Shown: piece by piece, positions 1 to 12,815 of the stretch
Position numbering within the stretch: position 1 is the first letter of the stretch
Layout of the letters: every line of letters starts with the position of its first letter
From: an uncultured Actinomycetes bacterium
GTDB lineage: Bacteria; Actinomycetota; Acidimicrobiia; Acidimicrobiales; SZUA-35
Reading direction: 5' to 3'
Assembly: GCA_902826025.1 (NCBI GenBank)
Contig: CADEDH010000031.1
Location: forward strand, 24,354 to 59,960
DNA length: 35,607 nt
The notes under the pieces: generated by a model
Database searches by the model: none
Told to the model about the DNA's origin: nothing
The model's input: the letters and a program-made list of their open reading frames with translations, nothing else
Made by a program: the position numbers and the translations under genes

Positions 1-53
1 GCGGCGAGCCGGTAGCGGTTCGGGCCGTGCCACAGGTGGAGACCATTGTTCAT
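1..53 (-). CDS. Possible 5' end of an unidentified gene (partial)
   Basis: An ATG at 53 on the minus strand opens a frame that runs off the left edge. It reads MNNGLHLWHGPNRYRLA, with almost every third codon position G or C, as in the real genes here. No clear ribosome binding site precedes it. A plus-strand frame ending in a stop at about 78 (ending IVHRRGDKRD) is a competing reading with weaker codon bias. Too little is visible to name a function. Confidence 0.25.
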   Translation of the reverse strand, partial: MNNGLHLWHGPNRYRLA

Positions 54-84
54 CGTCGAGGAGACAAGCGTGACTGACGACGCG

Positions 85-170
85 AAAACCGCGCCCCGCC
101 GCCGATCTGCGTCGCGAAAACCCCCGAAAGACAGCGAAAACGTCGCGCAGTTCGGGGGTGGGGCGCGGTT
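85..170 (-). terminator. Nested double hairpin terminator after nuoN
   Basis: Read in the direction of nuo transcription, an 11-base arm at 170-160 (AACCGCGCCCC) pairs perfectly with 97-87. Inside it an 8-base arm at 158-151 (CCCCCGAA) pairs perfectly with 128-121. Each right arm runs straight into TTTT (120-117 for the inner one, 88-85 for the outer one, whose last two T are also paired). This is the form of an intrinsic terminator, built twice. It starts 34 bases after the nuoN stop and probably ends the nuo transcript. GCGAAAAC also recurs three times on the plus strand (82, 114, 134) and CGTCGCGCAG twice (141, 172). Confidence 0.65.
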
Positions 171-203
171 ACGTCGCGCAGAACGGTGGCCGGGTGGGGC
201 CGA

Positions 204-1885
204 TCAGCCGGCGAGGAGGAGGGCGCTGGCGGCGTCGCTCAGGATGCCCCCGCCGAGATCGGGCAGCAGGCCCAGCACCAGGGTCACGGCGGCGGCCAGG
301 CACACGGCCAGCAGGGCGGTGGGGGCGGGGGCCCGCACCGACGTCAGCACCGACGCCTCCGGGCTCGCCTCGACCAGGGTGTCGCCCTCGGCCTCGGGCG
401 CCGCCCGACCGCCGGCCACGGCGTCGACCGCCTCGTGGTCGGCCTCGTGGGCCTCGCCGTTGTCGATCAGGAACATCGACACGACGATGCGCAGGTACAG
501 CACGGCCGATATCACGGCGGCCAGCATGGCCGCCCCACCCAGGGCGTAGGAGCCGTCGGAGGCGAGGGCCCCGATCACCCGGAACTTGGCGAAGAAGCCC
601 GATGTGAACGGCACACCGGCCTGGGAGAACAACAGGATCGCCATCACGCCGGCCAGCAGCGGGTTGGAACGGGACAGGCCCCGGTAATCGTCGAGGTCGT
701 GGCGCCCGTCGCCCCGGCCGCCCACGATCGTGGCCACACCGAACGTGCCGGTGACCATCACCGTGTAGGCCAGGAGGTAGAACAGCAGGGCCTCGGCCCC
801 TCGCTGGCCCCCGTCGTCGGGGCTGGCGGCGGCGTGGATGGCCAGCAGCATGAAGCCGGCGTGGTTGATCGAGGAGTAGGCCAGCATGCGCTTCACGTTG
901 CGCTGGGCCAGTGCCAGCAGGCCGCCCACGATCGTCGACAGCACGGCGAGGGCGGCGATGGCGGGCCGCCAGTCGGCCCAGTAGGGCTGGAAGGCGTAGA
1001 GGAAGATCCGGGCCAGCCCGGCGAACCCGGCCACCTTGACCCCCGAGGCCATGAAGGCCACCACCGGGCTGGGCGCCCCCTGGTACACGTCCGGGGCCCA
1101 GAAGTGGAAGGGCACGGCCGACACCTTGAAGGCGAAGCCCACCAGCAGCAGGGCCATGCCCGCCAGGATCAGGGAGGAGTCGGTGCGGGGGTCGAGCCCG
1201 GCGGCGTTGGGCCCGGCAGCGAAGATCCCCTGCAGCGTGGTGGAGCCGGTGGCGCCGTAGACCAGGGCGATCCCGTACAGGAAGAAGGCCGAGGCCAGCG
1301 CCCCCAGCACGAAGTACTTGAACCCGGCCTCCTGCGACTCGGCCCGCCGCAGGTGCAGGGCCGCCATGACGTAGGCCGCGATGGACAGGATCTCGAGCCC
1401 GAGGAACGACACGATGAGGTCGTTGGCCGAAGCCAGCAGCACCCCGCCCGAGGCCGACATCAGCATCAGGACGTACCACTCCGGCCCATCCAGTCCTTCC
1501 CGACGGAGGTACCCGTCGAGCAGGAGGGCGGTCAGGAACACCGACACGCAGATCACACCGGTGACGAACACCGTGAACCCGTCTACCGCATAGGCGCCCG
1601 ACACCAGGCTCCGGGGACCCTCGGTACCGCTACCGATGGTGCCGCCCACCAGGTCGAGGCGGTCGACCCGCTGCCACACCGGGATCAGCGACAGGCCCGA
1701 GGCCAGGGCCGTGAGGCAGGTGAAGGCGGCCGGGAAGCTCCGGCCCCGCAGCACCGGCACCACCGAGGTGACCGTGACCAGCAGGACACCGCCCACGGCC
1801 AGGATCAGGAACGGCCACAGCAGCGACCACACCACCGGTGGACCCGGCAACGCCACCGTCTGCGTGTCCTGGGCCACCAGCGCGA

Positions 1886-1889
<4 letters not shown>
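204..1889 (-). CDS. nuoN: NADH-quinone oxidoreductase subunit N (NuoN)
   Basis: This is one of the three antiporter-like, proton-pumping membrane subunits of complex I. The 561-aa product is hydrophobic throughout, with the usual multi-helix layout. It contains the family segment LHLRRAESQEAGFKYFVLGA and the WAPDVYQGAPSPVVAFMASG region around the broken helix. The ATG at 1889 is chosen because it overlaps the nuoM stop by four bases (ATGA), which is the standard coupling in this operon. The frame stays open upstream only as a shadow of nuoM. The length is slightly long for bacterial NuoN (about 480-550), and the C-terminus holds an Asp/Glu/Ala-rich loop (about residues 470-510) before the last helix. 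It is the last gene of the nuo operon and is followed by a strong terminator. Confidence 0.95.
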
Positions 1890-5916
<4,027 letters not shown>

Positions 5917-5920
5917 CGCC

Positions 5921-6226
5921 TCAGCCCTTCAACGATCTCAGGTCGTCAGCCGTGATCGACGGGCGGCGGCGCATGACGGCCACCACGATCGACAGGCCAA
6001 CAACCACCTCGGCCGCCGCCACCACCAGCACGAAGAACACCGCGGTCTGGCCGGCGATGTCGTCGAGCTTGTTGGCGAAGGCCACGAAGCTGATGTTCAC
6101 CGCGTTCAGCATCAACTCCAGCGACATGAACATCACCAGCGGGTTGCGCCGCACCAGTAACCCGACGAAACCGACGGTGAACAGCAGTGCGCTCAGCGTC
6201 AGATACCAGGTCTCGGTCACCCTCAT
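5921..6226 (-). CDS. nuoK: NADH-quinone oxidoreductase subunit K (NuoK)
   Basis: This is a small three-helix subunit of the complex I membrane arm, 101 aa, the standard length. The conserved membrane glutamates on helices 2 and 3 are visible in FMSLELMLNAVN and AAAEVVVGLSIVVAV, part of the proton path between the E-channel and the antiporter-like subunits. The ATG at 6226 is preceded by GGGAGGG at nine bases. The 83-base gap to nuoJ (6227-6309) is the largest between nuo genes. In the mRNA sense it is unusually purine-rich, with many GAGGG and GAGA runs. Confidence 0.96.
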   Translation of the reverse strand: MRVTETWYLTLSALLFTVGFVGLLVRRNPLVMFMSLELMLNAVNISFVAFANKLDDIAGQTAVFFVLVVAAAEVVVGLSIVVAVMRRRPSITADDLRSLKG

Positions 6227-6309
6227 CGGGGGCGCCCTCCCATCCCGTTCGAACCCATCTCCTACCCGTCTCCCTCGTCTCTCGCCCTCTCAGCCCCCGG
6301 CCGGTCGCC

Positions 6310-6885
6310 TCAGTGGTCGGCCCGGCCCGGTTCGTCGACCGACAGATCCTCGGCCCCGGCGTTGCGCACCAGCACCACCGCTCCCACGGTGGCGATCGTG
6401 AGCAGCAGAGCGGTTGCCTCGAACGCCAGCACATTGCGACCGAACAGATCGGTGGCGAGGTTGTCGATGTTGGGCTGGGTCTCGTCGATGGGCTGGGTGA
6501 CCGACTCCGTGCCGGTTACCGCCACCGCCCCCTCGTCACCGCCCGACAGGAACAACCCGCCCAGCAGGAACACCAGCAGCGCGGCCCCGGCCAGCAGGCC
6601 CCCGATCCGCTGCCCGCTGAGGGGCTCGATCGACAGGTCCTCCACCTCGTCAACACCCAACAGCATGATGACGAACAGGAACAGCACGACGATGGCGCCG
6701 GCGTAGACCACGATCTGGACCAGGGCCAGGAAGTGGGCCTCCTGCAGCACGAACAGCACGGCCACCCCGAAGAAGGAGGCGACGAGCGACAGGGCCGAGC
6801 GCACCGGGTTGCTGTTCAGCACCACGCCCAAGCCTCCGGCCAGCACGATCAGGCCGGCGACGGCGAACACGATCACGTCGACCAT
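6310..6885 (-). CDS. nuoJ: NADH-quinone oxidoreductase subunit J (NuoJ)
   Basis: This is a membrane-arm subunit of complex I that carries the pi-bulge helix linking quinone chemistry to the proton channels. The 191-aa product has five predicted helices, with the signature QIVVYAGAIVVLFLFVIMLL on the third. A loop rich in Thr, Glu and Asp (about residues 120-150) separates helices 4 and 5 and is poorly conserved in the family. The ATG overlaps the nuoI stop by one base (TGATG), and its ribosome binding site GGAGGT lies in the last codons of nuoI. The C-terminus is short and soluble. Confidence 0.95.
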   Translation of the reverse strand: MVDVIVFAVAGLIVLAGGLGVVLNSNPVRSALSLVASFFGVAVLFVLQEAHFLALVQIVVYAGAIVVLFLFVIMLLGVDEVEDLSIEPLSGQRIGGLLAGAALLVFLLGGLFLSGGDEGAVAVTGTESVTQPIDETQPNIDNLATDLFGRNVLAFEATALLLTIATVGAVVLVRNAGAEDLSVDEPGRADH

Positions 6886-7559
6886 CAGTGGTGACCTCCG
6901 TGGTCGTCATGGTCGTCGTGGGCGCCGGACTCCCGGTCGGCCTCATCGGGCGGTGCGGTCTGACCCAGCTCGGGGGCCCGCACGCCGTAGCCCAGCTCAC
7001 CCGACCAGCCGACCACGCCCTCGTAGGCGGCTTTGCCGGCCGGAGCGGTGGCCCGCATCCAGGCCGAGGTGTGCTCGTCCTCACCGGACCGCCAGTCTTC
7101 CCACGGCAGCTGCTGAGGCTTGCCGTCGTCGCCCACCAGGAGCTCGTCCTTGGTGTAGATGGCGTCGGCCCGGTTGGTGAACGAGAACTCGAACAGCTTG
7201 GTTTCGGTGATCGCCTCGGTGGGGCAGGCTTCAACACACAGATCGCAGTGGATGCAGCGCAGGTAGTTGATCTCGTAGACGTAGCCGTAGCGCTCGCCGG
7301 GCGAGCGGGGCTCGTCGGGCGGGTTGTCGGCCCCCCGCACGTAGATGCAGCGGGCCGGGCACACGCCGGCACACAGCTCGCACCCTATGCACTTCTCCAT
7401 CCCGTCTTCGTAGCGGTTGAGGACGTGCCGTCCGTGGAGCCGCTCGGGCTTGGGGGCCTTCTGGTCGCTGCTCCCGCCGCGCCCGCCCAGGTACTGGCGG
7501 GTGGTAACGCCCTCGCCCCACTTACGGAACGTGACGCCGAAACCTTCCAGGTATCCCAT
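6885..7559 (-). CDS. nuoI: NADH-quinone oxidoreductase subunit I (NuoI), His-rich tail
   Basis: This peripheral-arm subunit carries iron-sulfur clusters N6a and N6b, which pass electrons towards N2 and quinone. Two complete 4Fe-4S motifs are present: CIGCELCAGVCP and CIHCDLCVEACP. The product is 224 aa, longer than the usual 160-190. The extra length is a C-terminal stretch ending AHDDHDDHGGHH (residues 213-224), with five His. The last codons GGA GGT CAC CAC also form the ribosome binding site of nuoJ, so part of this tail may be dictated by translation signals. The start overlaps the nuoH stop by one base. Confidence 0.96.
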   Translation of the reverse strand: MGYLEGFGVTFRKWGEGVTTRQYLGGRGGSSDQKAPKPERLHGRHVLNRYEDGMEKCIGCELCAGVCPARCIYVRGADNPPDEPRSPGERYGYVYEINYLRCIHCDLCVEACPTEAITETKLFEFSFTNRADAIYTKDELLVGDDGKPQQLPWEDWRSGEDEHTSAWMRATAPAGKAAYEGVVGWSGELGYGVRAPELGQTAPPDEADRESGAHDDHDDHGGHH

Positions 7560-8863
7560 CAGTGATGCCCCTCCCCGGCGGGCGCGCCGCCGTCGAGCTC
7601 GAACACGGGCGCCACCTCGACCAGACCGTGGCGGTGCAGGCGGTCCTGGCGCGACGTACGCACGGCGCTGGACAGCAGCAGGGCCGCCACCACCCCGATC
7701 GCCAGGCCCACCACCAGCACGATGCCGGTGTCGACCTGGGTGGAGTCGGTGATGCCGAACCCGCCCGACTGGGCCACCCGGATCCCGGCCAGGATCATCA
7801 GCCAGCCCAGGGCCAGCGGGATCAGGAGCTTCCACCCCAGGTCCATGAGCTGGTCGTAGCGGAGGCGGGGCAGGGTGGCCCGGAACCACACGAAGGTGAA
7901 GAGGAACACGAGCAGCTTCAGGAAGAACCAGACGAAGCCCCACAGCCAGCCCGGCAGCACCCCGAAGTTGGGGCCGGCCGGCCCGCCGAAGAACAGGGTG
8001 ACGATGATGGCCGACATGGTGACCGTGTTCATGAACTCGGCCAGGTAGAACATGGCGAACCGGATCGAGGAGTACTCGGTGTGGAACCCACCCACCAGCT
8101 CCTGCTCGGCCTCCACCATGTCGAACGGGGGCCGGTTGAGCTCGGCCGTGCCGGCGATGAGGAAGATCCCGAAGGGCACGAACCCGGTGGTGATGAGGTT
8201 CCAGTTGGGGATGATGCCCCGGAACCCCTCGCCCGCCTGGACCTGCACGATCTCGTTGGTGCTCAGCGTGCCCGAGATCAGCAGCACCGAGGCCAGCGAC
8301 AGGCCGAGGGCGGCCTCGTAGCTGATGGCCTGGGCCGACGCCCGCACCGAGCCCAGCAGCGGGTACTTGGACCCCGACGACCAGCCGGCCAGCATCACCC
8401 CGTAGACCCCGATGGAGCTCATGGCCAGGAAGAACAGGATGCCGACAGGCACGTCGGCCACCTGGAGGAAGAACTGGCGGCCGGCGATGGACACCGAGCC
8501 GTCCTTCCCATCGGAGAAGTCGCCGGCGATCGGCACCAGGATGAACGTGAGGAAGGCCGGCACCACCGACAGGTAGGGCGCCAGCTGGAAAACGAACCGG
8601 TCGGACCGCTCCGGGATCAGGTCTTCCTTGAAAAACAGCTTCATGCCGTCGGCCAGTGTCTGCAGCAGGCCGAAGGGACCGGCGACATTGGGGCCGATGC
8701 GGTTCTGGAGGCGGCTGATCACCTTGCGCTCGAACCACACCATGAGCATCACGGACACGAGCAGCACGACGAAGGCCACGACGACCTTCACCACGGTGAG
8801 GACCACGTCGCCCAGATCGACGCCGTCGCTCAGGTAGGGCTCGCCCAGCGCCAGGAGTGACAT
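7559..8863 (-). CDS. nuoH: NADH-quinone oxidoreductase subunit H (NuoH)
   Basis: This membrane subunit forms most of the quinone chamber of complex I and contacts NuoB and NuoD. The 434-aa product has the NuoH signatures ERKVISRLQNRIGPN and GPFGLLQTLADGMKL near the N-terminus, and ELNRPPFDMVEAEQELVGGF with the following YSSIRFAMFYLAEF. The C-terminal 50 residues extend past the last helix and end GAPAGEGHH. Its terminal GGGGAGGGG codes for the ribosome binding site of nuoI. The ATG at 8863 overlaps the nuoG stop by one base and is preceded by GGGAGGA. Confidence 0.96.
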   Translation of the reverse strand: MSLLALGEPYLSDGVDLGDVVLTVVKVVVAFVVLLVSVMLMVWFERKVISRLQNRIGPNVAGPFGLLQTLADGMKLFFKEDLIPERSDRFVFQLAPYLSVVPAFLTFILVPIAGDFSDGKDGSVSIAGRQFFLQVADVPVGILFFLAMSSIGVYGVMLAGWSSGSKYPLLGSVRASAQAISYEAALGLSLASVLLISGTLSTNEIVQVQAGEGFRGIIPNWNLITTGFVPFGIFLIAGTAELNRPPFDMVEAEQELVGGFHTEYSSIRFAMFYLAEFMNTVTMSAIIVTLFFGGPAGPNFGVLPGWLWGFVWFFLKLLVFLFTFVWFRATLPRLRYDQLMDLGWKLLIPLALGWLMILAGIRVAQSGGFGITDSTQVDTGIVLVVGLAIGVVAALLLSSAVRTSRQDRLHRHGLVEVAPVFELDGGAPAGEGHH

Positions 8864-11346
8864 CAGTGGGTTCCTCCCGCGGCGCGGATCAGGATGTTGG
8901 TGACCGACCGGCCCACGGTGAGCAGGCTGCGCACGTCGAAGCCGGGCAGCCGGATCGCCATGCGGGCGGTGCGGGGCACCACGCTCGGATCGGCCACCCA
9001 GGGGGCCTCCAGCGTGGCGCCGTCGCGGTCGATGATGGCCGGTGTGCCTTCGGAGAGCCCGAGGGCCTCGACGTCGGCCGGATTCAGGTGGAGCAGGGCC
9101 GGCGGGGCCAGCCCGGCCAGCGAGGGCGACTCCTGCGCCATCGTGCCCTGGTCCCACAGCTTGTGGTCCACCACCAGCCGCAGCCCGTAACTCGACGGGG
9201 CGGGTGGGGTGGCGGCGTCGCCGAACTCGAGCACCCACTGCCGCTTGAGCGGGAGCACCGGGCCATCGTCGGCCGAGGCCAGTCGGTTCCAGTCGACCGA
9301 GGCGAAGGTGGTGGCCATCGAACTCAGCTCGGCCCGCAGTTCGGCCAGGGTGACGAAGCCGAGGTCGATCCCGAGGGCGGTGGCCAGCTCCACCGCCACC
9401 ATCCAGTCGGCCTTGGCCTGCCCCGGCGGGGTGACCTTGGCCAGCATCGGCGACAGGCGGCCTTCGAGGTTGAGGAACGACCCGTCGGACTCACCGAACA
9501 GGGCGGCGGGCAGGATCACGTCGGCCTCGGCGGCCGAGCTGGTGACGAAGGCGTCCACCGCGATCAGGGTCGACACCCGCTCCAGAGCGGCCTTGGCCAA
9601 CGCGGCGTCGGGGTAATCCTCCATGGGGTCGGCGCCCAGGAGCACGATGGTGTCGATCTCGCCGTTGGCCGCCGCCCGCATGATCCCGTCGGCGTCCTTG
9701 CCGTCGAAGTCGGGCACGAAGGGCCAGGCCGGGAAGTTGGCGCCGGCCCGCCGGACCCCGCCGGGAAGGAAACCGGCGGTGAGGCCCATCTCCAGGCCGC
9801 CGAGCACATTGCCCCGGCGCAGGGCGGGCAGGAAGGTGACGCCGGGTACGAGGCGCTGGAGGGCACCCACGGCGTCGGCGGTGTAGCGGGCCGACTCGGC
9901 CAGGTTGGCCCGGCCCAGCACCACGGTGACCGGGCGGCTGCCGTCGAGCAGCGCCCGGGCCGCTGTCATCTGATCGGCGGGCTGAGCGTCGGCCGACTCG
10001 TTCGACACGCCGGGGGCCAGCGCGGCGGCCACCTGGCCCACGGTGCCCGGCACGCAGTGGAGGCGGGCGGCGGCCAGGTCGGACAGGGAGGTGGGCCGGG
10101 GGGTGAGCTCGATCAGGCTCACGCCGTCTTCCACGATGGCGTGGCGGAGGCGGAGGTAGAGGGTGGGCAGCTCTTCCTTGGGGTCGGGCCCCAGCAGCAC
10201 CACCACTCCGCCGGGGGCGCAGACCTGGTTGATCGTGGCCCGGGGCAGGCCGAGGGCCATGGGGGCGGGCAGGCCGTCACTCAGCTGGCAGTCCACGTGA
10301 TCGGTGCCGATCACGCCCTTCATCAGCTTGGCCCAGGCGTACTGGCCCTCGATGTTCAGCCGGGCGCCGCCCAGCACGGCCACCCGGGCCGGATCGCCCC
10401 GCAGGGCCCGGGCCGCCGTCTTGGTGGCATCGGACCAGCGGCTGGGGGTGAGGTCGTCGCCCCCCCGGCGGAGCATGGGCTCGGTGACCCGGTTCTCGCT
10501 CTCGGTCACCTGGTAGGCGAAACGGTCCTTGTCGGACAGCCAGCCCCAGTTCACGGCATCGGAGTCGAGACCCAGGATGCGGGTGAGCTGGTTGCGGCTC
10601 GACTGGACCAGCACCCGGGCCCCGGTGGTGTCGACGGCGGAGGTGGACTCCACCGTCTCCAGGTCCCACGGGCGGGCCTTGAACCGGTAGGGCTGGGCCA
10701 GCAGAGCCCCCACGGGGCAGATCTGCACCGTGTTGCCACTGAAGTACGACGAGAACGGATGGTCGGGGAACGTGTTGACCTGGGTCTGGGCGCCCCGTCC
10801 GATGAAGTGGATCAGCGGGTCGCCGGCCACCTCCTTGGCGAATCGGGTGCAGCGGTCGCACAGGATGCAGCGCTCCCGGTCGAGGTCGACCAGCGGGCTG
10901 ATCGGGATCGGCTTCTCGTAGTGGCGCTTCTCCTCCACGAACCGGCTCTCGCCGGGGCCGAACGACAGGGTGTTGTCCTGGAGGGGGCACTCCCCGCCCT
11001 TGTCGCACACCGGGCAGTCGAGCGGATGGTTGATCAGCAGGAACTCGAGCACCCCGTCCTGGGCCGACTTGGTGGCCTCGGACTCGGTGTCGACCTTGAT
11101 ATCGGGCGTCACCGGCATCATGCAGGCCGGCTGGAGCCCGGGGCCCCGGCCCATGTCGACGTCGACCAGACACATGCGGCACATGCCCACCGGGTTCATC
11201 CGGGGGTGGTAGCAGAAGCGGGGGATGTGCACGCCGTGACGGTCGGCGGCGTCGATGAGCAGCTCGTCCTTGCGCGCCTCGACCGCCTTGCCGTTGAGGG
11301 TGAAGGGCACCCCGGTGGTGGTCTGCGGGTTGTCGGTGGCGGTCAT
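8863..11346 (-). CDS. nuoG: NADH-quinone oxidoreductase subunit G (NuoG)
   Basis: This is the large peripheral-arm subunit of complex I, relaying electrons from NuoE/NuoF towards NuoI. In the 827-aa product the 2Fe-2S cluster N1b ligands lie in FCYHPRMNPVGMCRMC. The His-Cys cluster N5 is HPLDCPVCDKGGEC, and N4 is CILCDRC with the later CPVGAL. A molybdopterin-oxidoreductase-like domain follows to the end, without evident cofactor function. After RPWDL (about residue 224) the region that holds the extra N7 cysteines in some bacteria reads TVESTSAVDTTGARV and has no Cys, so N7 is absent. The start at 11346 overlaps the nuoF stop by one base. Confidence 0.96.
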   Translation of the reverse strand: MTATDNPQTTTGVPFTLNGKAVEARKDELLIDAADRHGVHIPRFCYHPRMNPVGMCRMCLVDVDMGRGPGLQPACMMPVTPDIKVDTESEATKSAQDGVLEFLLINHPLDCPVCDKGGECPLQDNTLSFGPGESRFVEEKRHYEKPIPISPLVDLDRERCILCDRCTRFAKEVAGDPLIHFIGRGAQTQVNTFPDHPFSSYFSGNTVQICPVGALLAQPYRFKARPWDLETVESTSAVDTTGARVLVQSSRNQLTRILGLDSDAVNWGWLSDKDRFAYQVTESENRVTEPMLRRGGDDLTPSRWSDATKTAARALRGDPARVAVLGGARLNIEGQYAWAKLMKGVIGTDHVDCQLSDGLPAPMALGLPRATINQVCAPGGVVVLLGPDPKEELPTLYLRLRHAIVEDGVSLIELTPRPTSLSDLAAARLHCVPGTVGQVAAALAPGVSNESADAQPADQMTAARALLDGSRPVTVVLGRANLAESARYTADAVGALQRLVPGVTFLPALRRGNVLGGLEMGLTAGFLPGGVRRAGANFPAWPFVPDFDGKDADGIMRAAANGEIDTIVLLGADPMEDYPDAALAKAALERVSTLIAVDAFVTSSAAEADVILPAALFGESDGSFLNLEGRLSPMLAKVTPPGQAKADWMVAVELATALGIDLGFVTLAELRAELSSMATTFASVDWNRLASADDGPVLPLKRQWVLEFGDAATPPAPSSYGLRLVVDHKLWDQGTMAQESPSLAGLAPPALLHLNPADVEALGLSEGTPAIIDRDGATLEAPWVADPSVVPRTARMAIRLPGFDVRSLLTVGRSVTNILIRAAGGTH

Positions 11347-12815
11347 CAGTGGCCCCCGGCGGCCACGGCGGTGGCATCGGCGTCGTGGGCGTGCCCGTGG
11401 CCGTCGTGGTTGTCTTCGTGGTCGTGGTCGACCTCGTCGTGGTCGCCGTGGTCGAGCACGATCTTGGCCTCGAACTCGGAGCGGAACCGGCGGATGGCCG
11501 ACACGATCGGGGCCACCGACGACGGGCCCAGCGGGCAGATCGTGGTTTGGCGAGGCGGGAAGGGCACGGCCGACAGGCCGGCATCCTCGAACGAGGCGGC
11601 CGGGTAACGCCCGGGGCTGATCTGGGCGCCGACCGACAGCAGCAGGTCGATGTCCTCCTGTCGGCCGTGGCCGTCGAGGATGCGCTCCAGGATCTTCTCC
11701 TCCCAGCTCGTGCCCTCCCGGCAGGGAGTGCACTTGCCGCACGACTCGCGGGCGTAGAAGCGAACCAGCCGCAAGCAGGCCCGTACCGCGTCGGTGGAGT
11801 CGTCCATCACCACCAGGGCGCCCGAGCCGAGCATCGAGCCGGCGGCGCCCACGTCGGACGCTTCGAGCTTCAGGTCGAGCTGGTCTCCGAAGAACCAGGG
11901 GGCGGAGCCGCCGCCGGGGATGAACATCTTCAGCTCGTGACCGTCGCGGATGCCCTGACAGTAGTTCTCACCGTAGAACAGGTCGCGGAAGGAGATGTTG
12001 CCGGCTTCGACCTCGTACACCCCGGGCCGCTTCACGTGGCCGCTTACGGCCAGCATGCGGGTGCCCGGGGACTTCTCCGAGCCGTACTGCTTGTAGGCGT
12101 CGGCGCCGTTTATGAGCAGCCAATTCAGGTTGGACAGGGTCTCGACGTTGTTGACGATCGTGGGCTTGAGGTACAGGCCCTTGGCCGCCGGGAAGAACGG
12201 GGGCTTGAGGCGGGGCATGCCCCGGTTGCCCTCCAGGCTCTCGATGAGGGCCGTCTCCTCCCCCACGATGTAGGCCCCGGCCCCCCAGTGGAGCACCACG
12301 TCGATGTCCACGTCGGTGCCGAGGATGCCCTTGCCAACGAAGTTGTTGGCGTAGGCGTCGTTCAGGGCCTGGGCGATGCGCTCCTGGGCCAGGGCCATCT
12401 CGCCCCGGACGTAGAGGAAGCACTGGTTGAGGCCCAGGGCGTAGCAGGCGATCACGCAGCCCTCGATGAGCTGGTGGGGATCGCGCTCCATGAGCAGCCG
12501 ATCCTTGTAGGTGCCGGGCTCCGATTCGTCGCCGTTGACCACCAGATAGCGGGGCCACACAGGGGGCATGAAGCCCCACTTCACACCGGCGGGGAAGCCG
12601 GCGCCGCCCCGGCCCAGCAGAACGGCGTCCTTCACCAGGTTGGCCACCTCGGCCGGGGCCATCGACATGGCCTTGCGCAGACCGTCGTAGCCCTCAGTGG
12701 CCAGGTACCGCTCCAGCGTGTGGCTCTCGGGGTCGGCGAATCGCCGGGTGACGATCTTCGGGCCGTCGTTGTCGACGTAGCCCGGCGCGTGGGCCACGTA
12801 GGTGTTCGTCGCCAT
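11346..12815 (-). CDS. nuoF: NADH-quinone oxidoreductase subunit F (NuoF), His/Asp-rich tail
   Basis: This is the NADH- and FMN-binding subunit where electrons enter complex I, 489 aa. The flavin/NADH glycine-rich segment is GRGGAGFPAGVKWGF (about residues 67-81). Cluster N3 is bound by ESCGKCTPCREGT (about 357-369) and the later TTICPLG. The last 35 residues (455-489) are unusual: nine His among Asp, Glu and Gly, a potential metal-binding tail absent from typical NuoF proteins (about 430-445 aa). The gene starts directly after the nuoE stop (TAGATG). Its final codons carry a G-rich run that serves nuoG. Confidence 0.96.
   Translation of the reverse strand: MATNTYVAHAPGYVDNDGPKIVTRRFADPESHTLERYLATEGYDGLRKAMSMAPAEVANLVKDAVLLGRGGAGFPAGVKWGFMPPVWPRYLVVNGDESEPGTYKDRLLMERDPHQLIEGCVIACYALGLNQCFLYVRGEMALAQERIAQALNDAYANNFVGKGILGTDVDIDVVLHWGAGAYIVGEETALIESLEGNRGMPRLKPPFFPAAKGLYLKPTIVNNVETLSNLNWLLINGADAYKQYGSEKSPGTRMLAVSGHVKRPGVYEVEAGNISFRDLFYGENYCQGIRDGHELKMFIPGGGSAPWFFGDQLDLKLEASDVGAAGSMLGSGALVVMDDSTDAVRACLRLVRFYARESCGKCTPCREGTSWEEKILERILDGHGRQEDIDLLLSVGAQISPGRYPAASFEDAGLSAVPFPPRQTTICPLGPSSVAPIVSAIRRFRSEFEAKIVLDHGDHDEVDHDHEDNHDGHGHAHDADATAVAAGGH

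Noticed and set aside
6227-6309. 11-codon frame ending on the nuoK start in the purine-rich nuoJ-nuoK gap
   Set aside because: It is too short and Gly-rich by composition. The ATGA overlap alone is not enough to call a peptide.
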